Counted from the first letter of the stretch, positions 38,101 through 51,199 are shown. The stretch is 64,000 nucleotides of DNA from Lineus longissimus (GCF_910592395.1 NC_088319.1:7070001-7134000); one strand, 5' to 3'. Notes: generated from the sequence alone by a model not told the origin. Made by a program: numbers and translations.

Positions 38101-38226
38101 GATCGCGCTCGTTGCGTCCAATCACACTCATTTTGGTTATACAGAGTCGAGATGACCGATTTGACAAACTGTGACCGCAATTTCGAGATTCTGCGATGAT
38201 TACTTGTCATTAGACTAGCAATATTA
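30656..38226. repeat. ~7.6 kb block, right copy (offset 12,966 bp)
   Basis: Partner of 17690-25260. Differences noticed include ACTACTGGTTACG against ACTACTGGTGACG near 34.87/21.90 kb, GTCACGTCC against GTCGTGTCC near 35.36/22.40 kb, ACTACTGGCG against ACTAGTGGCG near 37.01/24.04 kb, and GATTGGACAAACTG against GATTTGACAATCTG near 38.00/25.04 kb. Its left end overlaps the third copy of the 2.6-kb tandem block. Confidence 0.9.
32117..32268 (+). repeat. Representative T1 monomer, 152 bp
   Basis: This copy matches the commonest form at almost every position and can serve as a reference monomer. It starts at GCAATATTAC and ends before the next GCAATATTAC, exactly 152 bp later. Diagnostic states are GATGGCGCTC, CTCACATTGG, ATGCAGAG and GATGACCTATGGTC. 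Because 152 is not a multiple of three, T1 monomers break any reading frame that crosses them. The strand is arbitrary; all monomers share it. Confidence 0.95.
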
Positions 38227-40202
38227 CACTACTGGCGATGAAAGTCGGTCGGTGATGGCGCTCGTCACGTCCAATCACGCTCACATTGGTTATGCAGAGT
38301 CGAGATGACCTATGGTCAAACTGAGACCACAATTTCGAGATTCTGCGATGATTAGTTGTCATTAGACTAGCAATATTACACTACTGGCGATGAAAGTCGG
38401 TCGGCGATGGCGCTCGTCGTGTCCAATCACACTCACATTGGTTATGCAGAGTCGAGATGACCTATGGTCAAACCGAGACCACAATTTTGAGATTCTGCGA
38501 TGATTAGTTGTCATTAGACTAGCAATATTACACTACTGGCGATGAAAGTCGGTCAGCGATGGCGCTCGTCGCGTCCAATCACGCTCATTTTGGTTATACA
38601 GAGTCGAGATGACCTATGGTCAAACTAAGACCGCAATTTCGAGATTCTGCGATGATTACTTGTCATTAAGACTAGCAATATTACACTACTGGCGACGAAA
38701 GTCGGTCGGCGATCGCGCTCGTCGCGTCCAATCACGCTCATTTTGGTTATAGATAGTCGAGATGCTCGATTGGACAAACTGAGACCGCAATTTTGAGATT
38801 CTGCGATGATTAGTTGTCATTAGACTAGCAATATTACACTAGTGGCGACGAAAGTCGGTCGGCGATCGCGCTCGTTGCGTCCAATCACACTCATTTTGGT
38901 TATACAGAGTCGAGATGACGGATTTGACAAACTGGGACCGCAATTTCGAAATTCTGCGATGATTACTTGTCATTAGACTAGCAATATTACACTACTGGCG
39001 ATGAAAGTCGGTCGGCGATGGCGCTCGTCACGTCCAATCACGCTCACATTGGTTATGCAGAGTCAAGATGACCTATGGTCAAACTGAGACTGCAATTTCG
39101 AGATTCTGCGATGATTAGTTGTCATTAAACTAGCGATATTACACTACTGGCGATAAAAGTCTATCGGCGATGGCGCTCGTCGCGACCGATCACACTCACT
39201 TTGGTTATGCAGGGTCGAAATGACCTATGGTCAAACTGAGACTGCAATTTTGAGATTCTGCGATGATTAGTTGTCATTAGACTAGCAATATTACACTACT
39301 GGCGATGAAAGTCGGTCGGCGATGGCGCTCGTCGCGTCCAATCACGCTCAGATTGGTTATGCAGAGTCGTGATGACCTATGATCAAACTGAGACCACAAT
39401 TTTGAGATTCTGCGATGATTACTTGTCATTAGACTAGCAATATTACACTACTGGCGATGAAAGTCGGTCGGCGATGGCGCTCGTCGTGTCCAATCACACT
39501 CACATTGGTTATGCAGAGTCGAGATGACCTATGGTCAAACCGAGACCACAATTTTGAGATTCTGCGATGATTAGTTGTCATTAGACTAGCAATATTACAT
39601 ACACTACTGGCGATGTAAGTCGGTTGGCGATGGCGCTCATCGAGTCCAATCACGCTCATTTTGGTTATACAGAGTCGAGATGACCTATGGTCAAACTGAG
39701 ACCGCACTTTCGAGATTCTGCGATGATTACTTGTCATTAGACTAGCAATATTACACTACTGGCGACGAAAGTCGGTCGGCGATCGCGCTCGTCGCGTCCA
39801 ATCACGCTCATTTTGGTTATAGATAGTCGAGATGCTCGATTGGACAAACTGAGACCGCAATTTTGAGATTCTGCGATGATTAGTTGTCATTAGACTAGCA
39901 ATATTACACTAGTGGCGACGAAAGTCGGTCGGCGATCGCGCTCGTTGCGTCCAATCACACTCATTTTGGTTATACAGAGTCGAGATGACCGATTTGACAA
40001 ACGGTGACCGCAATTTCGAGATTCTGCGATGATTACTTGTCATTAGACTAGCAATATTACACTACTGGCGATGAAAGTCGGTCGGCGATGGCGCTCGTCA
40101 CGTCCAATCACGCTCACATTGGTTATGCAGAGTCGAGATGACCTATGGTCAAACTGAGACCACAATTTCGAGATTCTGCGATGATTAGTTGTCATTAGAC
40201 TA

Positions 40203-40813
40203 GCAATATTACACTACTGGCGATGAAAGTCGGTCGGCGATGGCGCTCGTCGTGTCCAATCACACTCACATTGGTTATGCAGAGTCGAGATGACCTATGG
40301 TCAAACCGAGACCACAATTTTGAGATTCTGCGATGATTAGTTGTCATTAGACTAGCAATATTACACTACTGGCGATGAAAGTCGGTCGGCGATGGCGCTC
40401 GTCGCGTCCAATCACGCTCATTTTGGTTATACAGAGTCGAGATGACCTATGGTCAAACTAAGACCGCAATTTCGAGATTCTGCGATGATTACTTGTCATT
40501 AAGACTAGCAATATTACACTACTGGCGACGAAAGTCGGTCGGCGATCGCGCTCGTCGCGTCCAATCACGCTCATTTTGGTTATAGATAGTCGAGATGCTC
40601 GATTGGACAAACTGAGACCGCAATTTTGAGATTCTGCGATGATTAGTTGTCATTAGACTAGCAATATTCAACTAGTGGCGACGAAAGTCGGTCGGCGATC
40701 GCGCTCGTTGCGTCCAATCACACTCATTTTGGTTATACAGAGTCGAGATGACGGATTTGACAAACTGGGACCTTAATTTCGAGATTCTGCGATGATTAGT
40801 TGTCATTAGACTA
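40203..40813. repeat. 611-bp four-monomer tandem unit, left copy
   Basis: The unit is a GTCGTGTCC monomer, a plus-A monomer, a T3 monomer and a T2 monomer that starts with the private form AATATTCAACTAGTGG and ends with GGGACCTTAATTT. The next unit repeats the same variants 611 bp later (AATATTCAAC at 40662 and 41273). The length fits 152+153+153+153. Confidence 0.92.
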
Positions 40814-41424
40814 GCAATATTACACTACTGGCGATGAAAGTCGGTCGGCGATGGCGCTCATCGTGTCCAATCACACTCACATTGGTTATGCAGAGTCGAG
40901 ATGACCTATGGTCAAACCGAGACCACAATTTTGAGATTCTGCGATGATTAGTTGTCATTAGACTAGCAATATTACACTACTGGCGATGAAAGTCGGTCGG
41001 CGATGGCGCTCGTCGCGTCCAATCACGCTCATTTTGGTTATACAGAGTCGAGATGACCTATGGTCAAACTAAGACCGCAATTTCGAGATTCTGCGATGAT
41101 TACTTGTCATTAAGACTAGCAATATTACACTACTGGCGACGAAAGTCGGTCGGCGATCGCGCTCGTCGCGTCCAATCACGCTCATTTTGGTTATAGATAG
41201 TCGAGATGCTCGATTGGACAAACTGAGACCGCAATTTTGAGATTCTGCGATGATTAGTTGTCATTAGACTAGCAATATTCAACTAGTGGCGACGAAAGTC
41301 GGTCGGCGATCGCGCTCGTTGCGTCCAATCACACTCATTTTGGTTATACAGAGTCGAGATGACGGATTTGACAAACTGGGACCTTAATTTCGAGATTCTG
41401 CGATGATTACTTGTCATTAGACTA
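40814..41424. repeat. 611-bp four-monomer tandem unit, right copy
   Basis: Second copy, with AATATTCAACTAG and GGGACCTTAATTT. It differs near the start by GCTCATCGTGTCC against GCTCGTCGTGTCC, and at its end GATTACTTG replaces GATTAGTTG, where the following sequence resumes the ordinary B-type order. Confidence 0.9.
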
Positions 41425-41754
41425 GCAATATTACACTACTGGCGATGAAAGTCGGTCGGCGATGGCGCTCGTCGCGTCCAATCACGCTCAGATTGGTTAT
41501 GCAGAGTCGTGATGACCTATGATCAAACTGAGACCACAATTTTGAGATTCTGCGATGATTACTTGTCATTAGACTAGCAATATTACACTACTGGCGATGA
41601 AAGTCGGTCGGCGATGGCGCTCGTCGTGTCCAATCACACTCACATTGGTTATGCAGAATCGAAATGACCTATGGTCAAACCGAGACCACAATTTTGAGAT
41701 TCTGCGATGATTAGTTGTCATTAGACTAGCAATATTACATACACTACTGGCGAT

Positions 41755-41800
41755 GTAAGTCGGTTGGCGATGGCGCTCGTCGTGTCCAATCACACTCACA
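41755..41800. other. Hybrid joint: T4 left half fused to ATGCACAG monomer
   Basis: The left half reads CATACACTAC with GATGTAAGTCGGTTGG, normally followed by GCTCATCGAGTCC and CATTTTGGTTATAC. Here it is followed by GCTCGTCGTGTCC, CACATTGG and ATGCACAGTCG, the right half of a different class. The change occurs within the conserved GGCGATGGCGCTC. Confidence 0.85.
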
Positions 41801-42240
41801 TTGGTTATGCACAGTCGAGATGACCTATGGTCAAACCGAGACCACAATTTTGAGATTCTGCGATGATTAATTGTCATTAGAATAGCAATATTACACTACT
41901 GGCGATGAAAGTCGGTCGGCGATGGCGCTCGCCGCGTCCAATCACGCTCATTTTGGTTATACAGAGTCGAGATGACCTATGGTCAAACTGAGACCGCAAT
42001 TTCGAGATTCTGCGATGATTACTTGTCATTAAGACTAGCAATATTACACTACTGGCGACGAAAGTCGGTCGGCGATCGCGCTCGTTGCGTCCAATCACAC
42101 TCATTTTGGTTATACAGAGTCGAGATGACCGATTTGACAAACTTAGACCGCAATTTCGAGATTCTGCGATGATTACTTGTCATTAGACTAGCAATATTAC
42201 ACTACTGGCGATGAAAGTCGGTCGGCGATGGCGCTCGTCA
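41779..42240. repeat. Part of a 610-bp offset duplication, left copy (partner 42389-42850)
   Basis: Both copies run from GTCGTGTCCAATCACACTC with ATGCACAGTCG, through CATTAGAATAG, GCTCGCCGCG, CATTAAGAC and a GCGATCGC monomer, to a GTCACGTCC monomer, at a constant 610 bp. The CATTAGAATAG borders fall at 41885 and 42495. The left edge of the left copy is a hybrid monomer joined to a T4 start. Confidence 0.86.
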
Positions 42241-45079
42241 CGTCCAATCACACTCACATTGGTTATGCAGAGTCGAGATGACCTATGGTCGAACCGAGAC
42301 CACAATTTTGAGATTCTGCGATGATTAGTTGTCATTAGACTAGCAATATTACACTTCTGGTGATGAAAGTCGGTCGGCGATGGTGCTCGTCGTGTCCAAT
42401 CACACTCACATTGGTTATGCACAGTCGAGATGACCTATGGTCAAACCGAGACCACAATTTTGAGATTCTGCGATGATTAATTGTCATTAGAATAGCAATA
42501 TTACACTACTGGCGATGAAAGTCGGTCGGCGATGGCGCTCGCCGCGTCCAATCACGCTCATTTTGGTTATACAGAGTCGAGATGACCTATGGTCAAACTG
42601 AGACCGCAATTTCGAGATTCTGCGATGATTACTTGTCATTAAGACTAGCAATATTACACTACTGGCGACGAAAGTCGGTCGGCGATCGCGCTCGTTGCGT
42701 CCAATCACACTCATTTTGGTTATACAGAGTCGAGATGACCGATTTGACAAACTGAGACCGCAATTTCGAGATTCTGCGATGATTACTTGTCATTAGACTA
42801 GCAATATTACACTACTGGCGATGAAAGTCGGTCGGCGATGGCGCTCGTCACGTCCAATCACGCTCACATTGGTTATGCAGAGTAGAGATGACCTATGGTC
42901 AAACTGAGACCACAATTTCGAGATTCTGCGATGATTAGTTGTCATTAGACTAGCAATATTACACTACTGGCGATGAAAGTCGGTCGGCGATGGCGCTCGT
43001 CGTGTCCAATCACACTCACATTGGTTATGCAGAGTCGAGATGACCTATGGTCAAACCGAGACCACAATTTTGAGATTCTGCGATGATTAGTTGTCATTAG
43101 ACTAGCAATATTACACTACTGGCGATGAAAGTCGGTCAGCGATGGCGCTCGTCGCGTCCAATCACGCTCATTTTGGTTATACAGAGTCGAGATGACCTAT
43201 GGTCAAACTAAGACCGCAATTTCGAGATTCTGCGATGATTACTTGTCATTAAGACTAGCAATATTACACTACTGGCGACGAAAGTCGGTCGGCGATCGCG
43301 GTCGTCGCGTCCAATCACGCTCATTTTGGTTATAGATAGTCGAGATGCTCGATTGGACAAACTGAGACCGCAATTTTGAGATTCTGCGATGATTAGTTGT
43401 CATTAGACTAGCAATATTACACTAGTGGCGACGAAAGTCGGTCGGCGATCGCGCTTGTTGCGTCCAATCACACTCATTTTGGTTATACAGAGTCGAGATG
43501 ACGGATTTGACAAACTGGGACCGCAATTTCGAGATTCTGCGATGATTACTTGTCATTAGACTAGCAATATTACACTACTGGCGATGAAAGTCGGTCGGCG
43601 ATGGCGCTCGTCACGTCCAATCACGCTCACATTGGTTATGCAGAGTCAAGATGACCTATGGTCAAACTGAGACTGCAATTTCGAGATTCTGCGATGATTA
43701 GTTGTCATTAAACTAGCGATATTACACTACTGGCGATAAAAGTCTATCGGCGATGGCGCTCGTCGCGACCGATCACACTCACTTTGGTTATGCAGGGTCG
43801 AAATGACCTATGGTCAAACTGAGACTGCAATTTTGAGATTCTGCGATAATTAGTTGTCATTAGACTAGCAATATTACACTACTGGCGATGAAAGTCGGTC
43901 GGCGATGGCGCTCGTCGCGTCCAATCACGCTCAGATTGGTTATGCAGAGTCGTGATGACCTATGATCAAACTGAGACCACAATTTTGAGATTCTGCGATG
44001 ATTACTTGTCATTAGACTAGCAATATTACACTACTGGCGATGAAAGTCGGTCGGCGATGGCGCTCGTCGTGTCCAATCACACTCACATTGGTTATGCAGA
44101 GTCGAGATGACCTATGGTCAAACCGAGACCACAATTTTGAGATTCTGCGATGATTAGTTGTCATTAGACTAGCAATATTACATACACTACTGGCGATGTT
44201 AGTCGGTTGGCGATGGCGCTCATCGAGTCCAATCACGCTCATTTTGGTTATACAGAGTCGAGATGACCTATGGTCAAACTGAGACCGCAATTTCGAGATT
44301 ATGCGATGATTACTTGTCATTAGACTAGCAATATTACACTACTGGCGACGAAAGTCGGTCGGCGATCGCGCTCGTCGCGTCCAATCACGCTCATTTTGGT
44401 TATAGATAGTCGAGATGCTCGATTGGACAAACTGAGACCGCAATTTTGAGATTCTGCGATGATTAGTTGTCATTAGACTAGCAATATTACACTAGTGGCG
44501 ACGAAAGTCGGTCGGCGATCGCGCTCGTTGCGTCCAATCACACTCATTTTGGTTATACAGAGTCGAGATGACCGATTTGACAAACTGTGACCGCAATTTC
44601 GAGATTCTGCGATGATTACTTGTCATTAGACTAGCAATATTACACTACTGGCGATGAAAGTCGGTCGGCGATGGCGCTCGTCACGTCCAATCACGCTCAC
44701 ATTGGTTATGCAGAGTCGAGATGACCTATGGTCAAACTGAGACCACAATTTCGAGATTCTGCGATGATTAGTTGTCATTAGACTAGCAATATTACACTAC
44801 TGGCGATGAAAGTCGGTCGGCGATGGCGCTCGTCGTGTCCAATCACACTCACATTGGTTATGCAGAGTCGAGATGACCTATGGTCAAACCGAGACCACAA
44901 TTTTGAGATTCTGCGATGATTAGTTGTCATTAGACTAGCAATATTACACTACTGGCGATGAAAGTCGGTCAGCGATGGCGCTCGTCGCGTCCAATCACGC
45001 TCATTTTGGTTATACAGAGTCGAGATGACCTATGGTCAAACTAAGACCGCAATTTCGAGATTCTGCGATGATTAGTTGT

Positions 45080-45300
45080 CATTAGACTAGCAATATTCAA
45101 CTAGTGGCGACGAAAGTCGGTCGGCGATCGCGCTCGTTGCGTCCAATCACACTCATTTTGGTTATACAGAGTCGAGATGACGGATTTGACAAACTGGGAC
45201 CTTAATTTCGAGATTCTGCGATGATTACTTGTCATTAGACTAGCAATATTACACTACTGGCGATGAAAGTCGGTCGGCGATGGCGCTCGTCGAGTCCAAT
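45080..45300. other. Mosaic stretch: displaced AATATTCAAC monomer and T4-like end without the insertion
   Basis: A T2 monomer with AATATTCAACTAGTGG and GGGACCTTAATTT, otherwise known only at 40.66 and 41.27 kb, appears here alone. It follows a monomer with AACTAAGACCGC but without the expected plus-A and T3 monomers. The next monomer has GCTCGTCGAGTCC, a T4 trait, yet begins with the ordinary TTACACTAC. Both point to rejoining of B-type pieces here. Confidence 0.78.
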
Positions 45301-46095
45301 CACGCTCATTTTGGTTATACAGAGTCGAGATGACCTATGGTCAAACTGAGACCGCAATTTCGAGATTCTGCGATGATTACTTGTCATTAGACTAGCAATA
45401 TTACACTACTGGCGACGAAAGTCGGTCGGCGATCGCGCTCGTTGCGTCCAATCACACTCATTTTGGTTATACAGAGTCGAGATGACCGATTTGACAAACT
45501 GAGACCGCAATTTCGAGATTCTGCGATGATTACTTGTCATTAGACTAGGAATATTACACTACTGGCGATGAAAGTCGGTCGGCGATGGCGCTCGACGTGT
45601 CCAATCACACTCACATTGGTTATGCAGAGTCGAGATGACCTAAGGTCAAACCGAGACCACAATTTTGAGATTCTGCGATGATTAGTTGTCATTAGAATAG
45701 CAATATAACACTACTGGCGATGAAAGTCGGTCGGCAATGGCGCTCGTCGCGTCCAATCACGCTCATTTTGGTTATACAGAGTCGAGATGACCTATGGTCA
45801 AACTGAGACCGCAATTTCGAGATTCTGCGATGATTACTTGTCATTAAGACTAGCAATATTACACTACTGGCGACGAAAGTCGGTCGGCGATCGCGCTCGT
45901 CGCGTCCAATCACGCTCATTTTGGTTATAGATAGTCGAGATGCTCGATTGGACAAACTGAGACCGCAATTTCGAGATTCTGCGATGATTACTTGTCATTA
46001 GACTAGCAATATTACACTAGTGGCGACGAAAGTCGGTCGGCGATCGCGCTCGTTGCGTCCAATCACACTCATTTTGGTTATACAGAGTCGAGATG

Positions 46096-48385
46096 ACCGA
46101 TTTGACAAACTGTGACCGCAATTTCGAGATTCTGCGATGATTACTTGTCATTAGACTAGCAATATTACACTACTGGCGATGAAAGTCGGTCGGCGATGGC
46201 GCTCGTCACGTCCAATCACGCTCACATTGGTTATGCAGAGTCGAGATGACCTATGGTCAAACTGAGACCACAATTTCGAGATTCTGCGATGATTAGTTGT
46301 CATTAGACTAGCAATATTACACTACTGGCGATGAAAGTCGGTCGGCGATGGCGCTCGTCGTGTCCAATCACACTCACATTGGTTATGCAGAGTCGAGATG
46401 ACCTATGGTCAAACCGAGACCACAATTTTGAGATTCTGCGATGATTAGTTGTCATTAGACTAGCAATATTACACTACTGGCGATGAAAGTCGGTCAGCGA
46501 TGGCGCTCGTCGCGTCCAATCACGCTCATTTTGGTTATACAGAGTCGAGATGACCTATGGTCAAACTAAGACCTCAATTTCGAGATTCTGCGATGATTAC
46601 TTGTCATTAAGACTAGCAATATTACACTACTGGCGACGAAAGTCGGTCGGCGATCGCGCTCGTCGCGTCCAATCACGCTCATTTTGGTTATAGATAGTCG
46701 AGATGCTCGATTGGACAAACTGAGACCGCAATTTTGAGATTCTGCGATGATTAGTTGTCATTAGACTAGCAATATTACACTAGTGGCGACGAAAGTCGGT
46801 CGGCGATCGCGCTCGTTGCGTCCAATCACACTCATTTTGGTTATACAGAGTCGAGATGACGGATTTGAGAAACTGGGACCGCAATTTCGAGATTCTGCGA
46901 TGATTACTTGTCATTAGACTAGCAATATTACACTACTGGCGATGAAAGTCGGTCGGCGATGGCGTTCGTCGCGACCGATCACACTCACTTTGGTTATGCA
47001 GAGACAAGATGACCTATGGTCAAACTGAGACTGCAATTTCGAGATTCTGCGATGATTAGTTGTCATTAAACTAGCGATATTACACTACTGGCGATAAAAG
47101 TCGGTCGGCGATGGCGCTCGTCGCGACTGATCACACTCACTTTGGTTATGCAGGGTCGAAATGACCTATGGTCAAACTGAGACCGCAATTTTGAGATTCT
47201 GCGATGATTAGTTGTCATTAGACTAGCAATATTACACTACTGGCGATGAAAGTCGGTCGGCGATGGCGTTCGTCGCGTCCAATCACGCTCACATTGGTTA
47301 TGCAGAGTCGTGATGACCTATGATCAAACTGAGACCACAATTTCGAGATTCTGCGATGATTACTTGTCATTAGACTAGCAATATTACACTACTGGCGATG
47401 AAAGTCGGTCGGCGATGGCGCTCGTCGTGTCCAATCACACTCACATTGGTTATGCAGAGTCGAGATGACCTATGGTCAAACCGAGACCACAATTTTGAGA
47501 TTCTGCGATGATTAGTTGTCATTAGACTAGCAATATTACATACACTACTGGCGATGAAAGTCGGTCGGCGATGGCGCTCGTCGCGTCCAATCACGCTCAT
47601 TTTGGTTATACAGAGTCGAGATGACCTATGGTCAAACTGAGACCGCAATTTCGAGATTCTGCGATGATTACTTGTCATTAGACTAGCAATATTACACTAC
47701 TGGCGACGAAAGTCGGTCGGCGATCGCGCTCGTTGCGTCCAATCACACTCATTTTGGTTATACAGAGTCGAGATGACCGATTTGACAAACTGAGACCGCA
47801 ATTTCGAGATTCTGCGATGATTACTTGTCATTAGACTAGGAATATTACACTACTGGCGATGAAAGTCGGTCGGCAAAGGCGCTCGTCACGTCCAATCACG
47901 CTCACATTGGTTATGCAGAGTCGAGATGACCTATGGTCAAACTGAGACCACAATTTCGAGATTCTGCGATGATTAGTTGTCATTAGACTAGCAATATTAC
48001 ACTACTGGCGATGAAAGTCGGTCGGCGATGGTGCTCGTCGTGTCCAATCACACTCACATTGGTAATGCAGAGTCGAGATGACCTATGGTCAAACCGAGAC
48101 CACAATTTTGAGATTCTGCGATGATTAGTTGTCATTAGAATAGCAATATTACACTACTGGCGATGAAAGTCGGTCGGCAATGGCGCTCGTCGCGTCCAAT
48201 CACGCTCATTTTGGTTATACAGAGTCGAGATGACCTATGGTCAAACTGAGACCGTAATTTCGAGATTCTGCGATGATTACTTGTCATTAAGACTAGCAAT
48301 ATTACACTACTGGCGACGAAAGTCGGTCGGCGATCGCGCTCGTCGCGTCCAATCACGCTCATTTTGGTTATAGATAGTCGAGATG
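46096..48385. repeat. 2,290-bp tandem unit, left copy
   Basis: Fifteen monomers repeated at once by the following unit. Shared private variants at 2,290 bp include AAGACCTCAATTT (46569 and 48859), GGCGTTCGTCGCGACC, GCAGAGACAAGATG, GGTCGGCAAAGGCG (47867 and 50157) and GGTAATGCAG (48061 and 50351). The left edge lies inside an ordinary T2 monomer. Differences are few: GAGAAACTGG against GACAAACTGG, and GATGGTGCTCG against GATGGCGCTCG near 48.03 kb. Confidence 0.92.
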
Positions 48386-48400
48386 ACCGATTTGACAAAC
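48366..48400. other. Hybrid joint of the 2,290-bp tandem duplication
   Basis: TATAGATAGTCGAGATG (T3) continues as ACCGATTTGACAAAC (T2). Elsewhere ATAGATAGTCGAGATG is followed by CTCGATT, apart from one other joint at 62.4 kb. The shared AGTCGAGATG at 48376-48385 hides the exact point. The outer ends of the duplication, near 46.09 and 50.67 kb, are intact T2 and T3 monomers respectively. Confidence 0.88.
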
Positions 48401-50675
48401 TGAGACCGCAATTTCGAGATTCTGCGATGATTACTTGTCATTAGACTAGCAATATTACACTACTGGCGATGAAAGTCGGTCGGCGATGGCGCTCGTCACG
48501 TCCAATCACGCTCACATTGGTTATGCAGAGTAGAGATGACCTATGGTCAAACTGAGACCACAATTTCGAGATTCTGCGATGATTAGTTGTCATTAGACTA
48601 GCAATATTACACTACTGGCGATGAAAGTCGGTCGGCGATGGCGCTCGTCGTGTCCAATCACACTCACATTGGTTATGCAGAGTCGAGATGACCTATGGTC
48701 AAACCGAGACCACAATTTTGAGATTCTGCGATGATTAGTTGTCATTAGACTAGCAATATTACACTACTGGCGATGAAAGTCGGTCAGCGATGGCGCTCGT
48801 CGCGTCCAATCACGCTCATTTTGGTTATACAGAGTCGAGATGACCTATGGTCAAACTAAGACCTCAATTTCGAGATTCTGCGATGATTACTTGTCATTAA
48901 GACTAGCAATATTACACTACTGGCGACGAAAGTCGGTCGGCGATCGCGCTCGTCGCGTCCAATCACGCTCATTTTGGTTATAGATAGTCGAGATGCTCGA
49001 TTGGACAAACTGAGACCGCAATTTTGAGATTCTGCGATGATTAGTTGTCATTAGACTAGCAATATTACACTAGTGGCGACGAAAGTCGGTCGGCGATCGC
49101 GCTCGTTGCGTCCAATCACACTCATTTTGGTTATACAGAGTCGAGATGACGGATTTGACAAACTGGGACCGCAATTTCGAGATTCTGCGATGATTACTTG
49201 TCATTAGACTAGCAATATTACACTACTGGCGATGAAAGTCGGTCGGCGATGGCGTTCGTCGCGACCGATCACACTCACTTTGGTTATGCAGAGACAAGAT
49301 GACCTATGGTCAAACTGAGACTGCAATTTCGAGATTCTGCGATGATTAGTTGTCATTAAACTAGCGATATTACACTACTGGCGATAAAAGTCGGTCGGCG
49401 ATGGCGCTCGTCGCGACCGATCACACTCACTTTGGTTATGCAGGGTCGAAATGACCTATGGTCAAACTGAGACCGCAATTTTGAGATTCTGCGATGATTA
49501 GTTGTCATTAGACTAGCAATATTACACTACTGGCGATGAAAGTCGGTCGGCGATGGCGTTCGTCGCGTCCAATCACGCTCACATTGGTTATGCAGAGTCG
49601 TGATGACCTATGATCAAACTGAGACCACAATTTCGAGATTCTGCGATGATTACTTGTCATTAGACTAGCAATATTACACTACTGGCGATGAAAGTCGGTC
49701 GGCGATGGCGCTCGTCGTGTCCAATCACACTCACATTGGTTATGCAGAGTCGAGATGACCTATGGTCAAACCGAGACCACAATTTTGAGATTCTGCGATG
49801 ATTAGTTGTCATTAGACTAGCAATATTACATACACTACTGGCGATGAAAGTCGGTCGGCGATGGCGCTCGTCGCGTCCAATCACGCTCATTTTGGTTATA
49901 CAGAGTCGAGATGACCTATGGTCAAACTGAGACCGCAATTTCGAGATTCTGCGATGATTACTTGTCATTAGACTAGCAATATTACACTACTGGCGACGAA
50001 AGTCGGTCGGCGATCGCGCTCGTTGCGTCCAATCACACTCATTTTGGTTATACAGAGTCGAGATGACCGATTTGACAAACTGAGACCGCAATTTCGAGAT
50101 TCTGCGATGATTACTTGTCATTAGACTAGGAATATTACACTACTGGCGATGAAAGTCGGTCGGCAAAGGCGCTCGTCACGTCCAATCACGCTCACATTGG
50201 TTATGCAGAGTCGAGATGACCTATGGTCAAACTGAGACCACAATTTCGAGATTCTGCGATGATTAGTTGTCATTAGACTAGCAATATTACACTACTGGCG
50301 ATGAAAGTCGGTCGGCGATGGCGCTCGTCGTGTCCAATCACACTCACATTGGTAATGCAGAGTCGAGATGACCTATGGTCAAACCGAGACCACAATTTTG
50401 AGATTCTGCGATGATTAGTTGTCATTAGAATAGCAATATTACACTACTGGCGATGAAAGTCGGTCGGCAATGGCGCTCGTCGCGTCCAATCACGCTCATT
50501 TTGGTTATACAGAGTCGAGATGACCTATGGTCAAACTGAGACCGTAATTTCGAGATTCTGCGATGATTACTTGTCATTAAGACTAGCAATATTACACTAC
50601 TGGCGACGAAAGTCGGTCGGCGATCGCGCTCGTCGCGTCCAATCACGCTCATTTTGGTTATAGATAGTCGAGATG
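48386..50675. repeat. 2,290-bp tandem unit, right copy
   Basis: Second copy. It begins mid-monomer right after the shared AGTCGAGATG and ends at the same point inside an intact T3 monomer near 50.67 kb. It carries the T4 monomer at 49829. Its left half-monomer is joined to the T3 end of the first copy, forming the hybrid described separately. Confidence 0.92.
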
Positions 50676-50738
50676 CTCGATTGGACAAACTGAGACCGCA
50701 ATTTTGAGATTCTGCGATGATTAGTTGTCATTAGACTA

Positions 50739-51199
50739 GCAATATTACACTAGTGGCGACGAAAGTCGGTCGGCGATCGCGCTCGTTGCGTCCAATCACA
50801 CTCATTTTGGTTATACAGAGTCGAGATGACCGATTTGACAAACTGTGACCGCAATTTCGAGATTCTGCGATGATTACTTGTCATTAGACTAGCAATATTA
50901 CACTACTGGCGATGAAAGTCGGTCGGCGATGGCGCTCGTCGTGTCCAATCACACTCACATTGGTTATGCAGAGTCGAGATGACCTATGGTCAAACTGAGA
51001 CCACAATTTTGAGATTCTGCGATGATTAGTTGTCATTAGACTAGCAATATTACATACACTACTGGCGATGAAAGTCGGTCGGCGATGGCGCTCGTCGAGT
51101 CCAATCACGCTCATTTTGGTTATACAGAGTCGAGATGACCTATGGTCAAACTGAGACCGCAATTTCGAGATTCTGCGATGATTACTTGTCATTAGACTA
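50739..51199. repeat. 461-bp three-monomer unit, left copy
   Basis: Three monomers (a T2 with CTGTGACC, a GTCGTGTCC monomer and a T4) are repeated immediately at exactly 461 bp (152+153+156). The T4 insertions lie at 51053 and 51514. The left copy opens with CACTAGTGG, the right with CACTACTGG. Confidence 0.93.
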
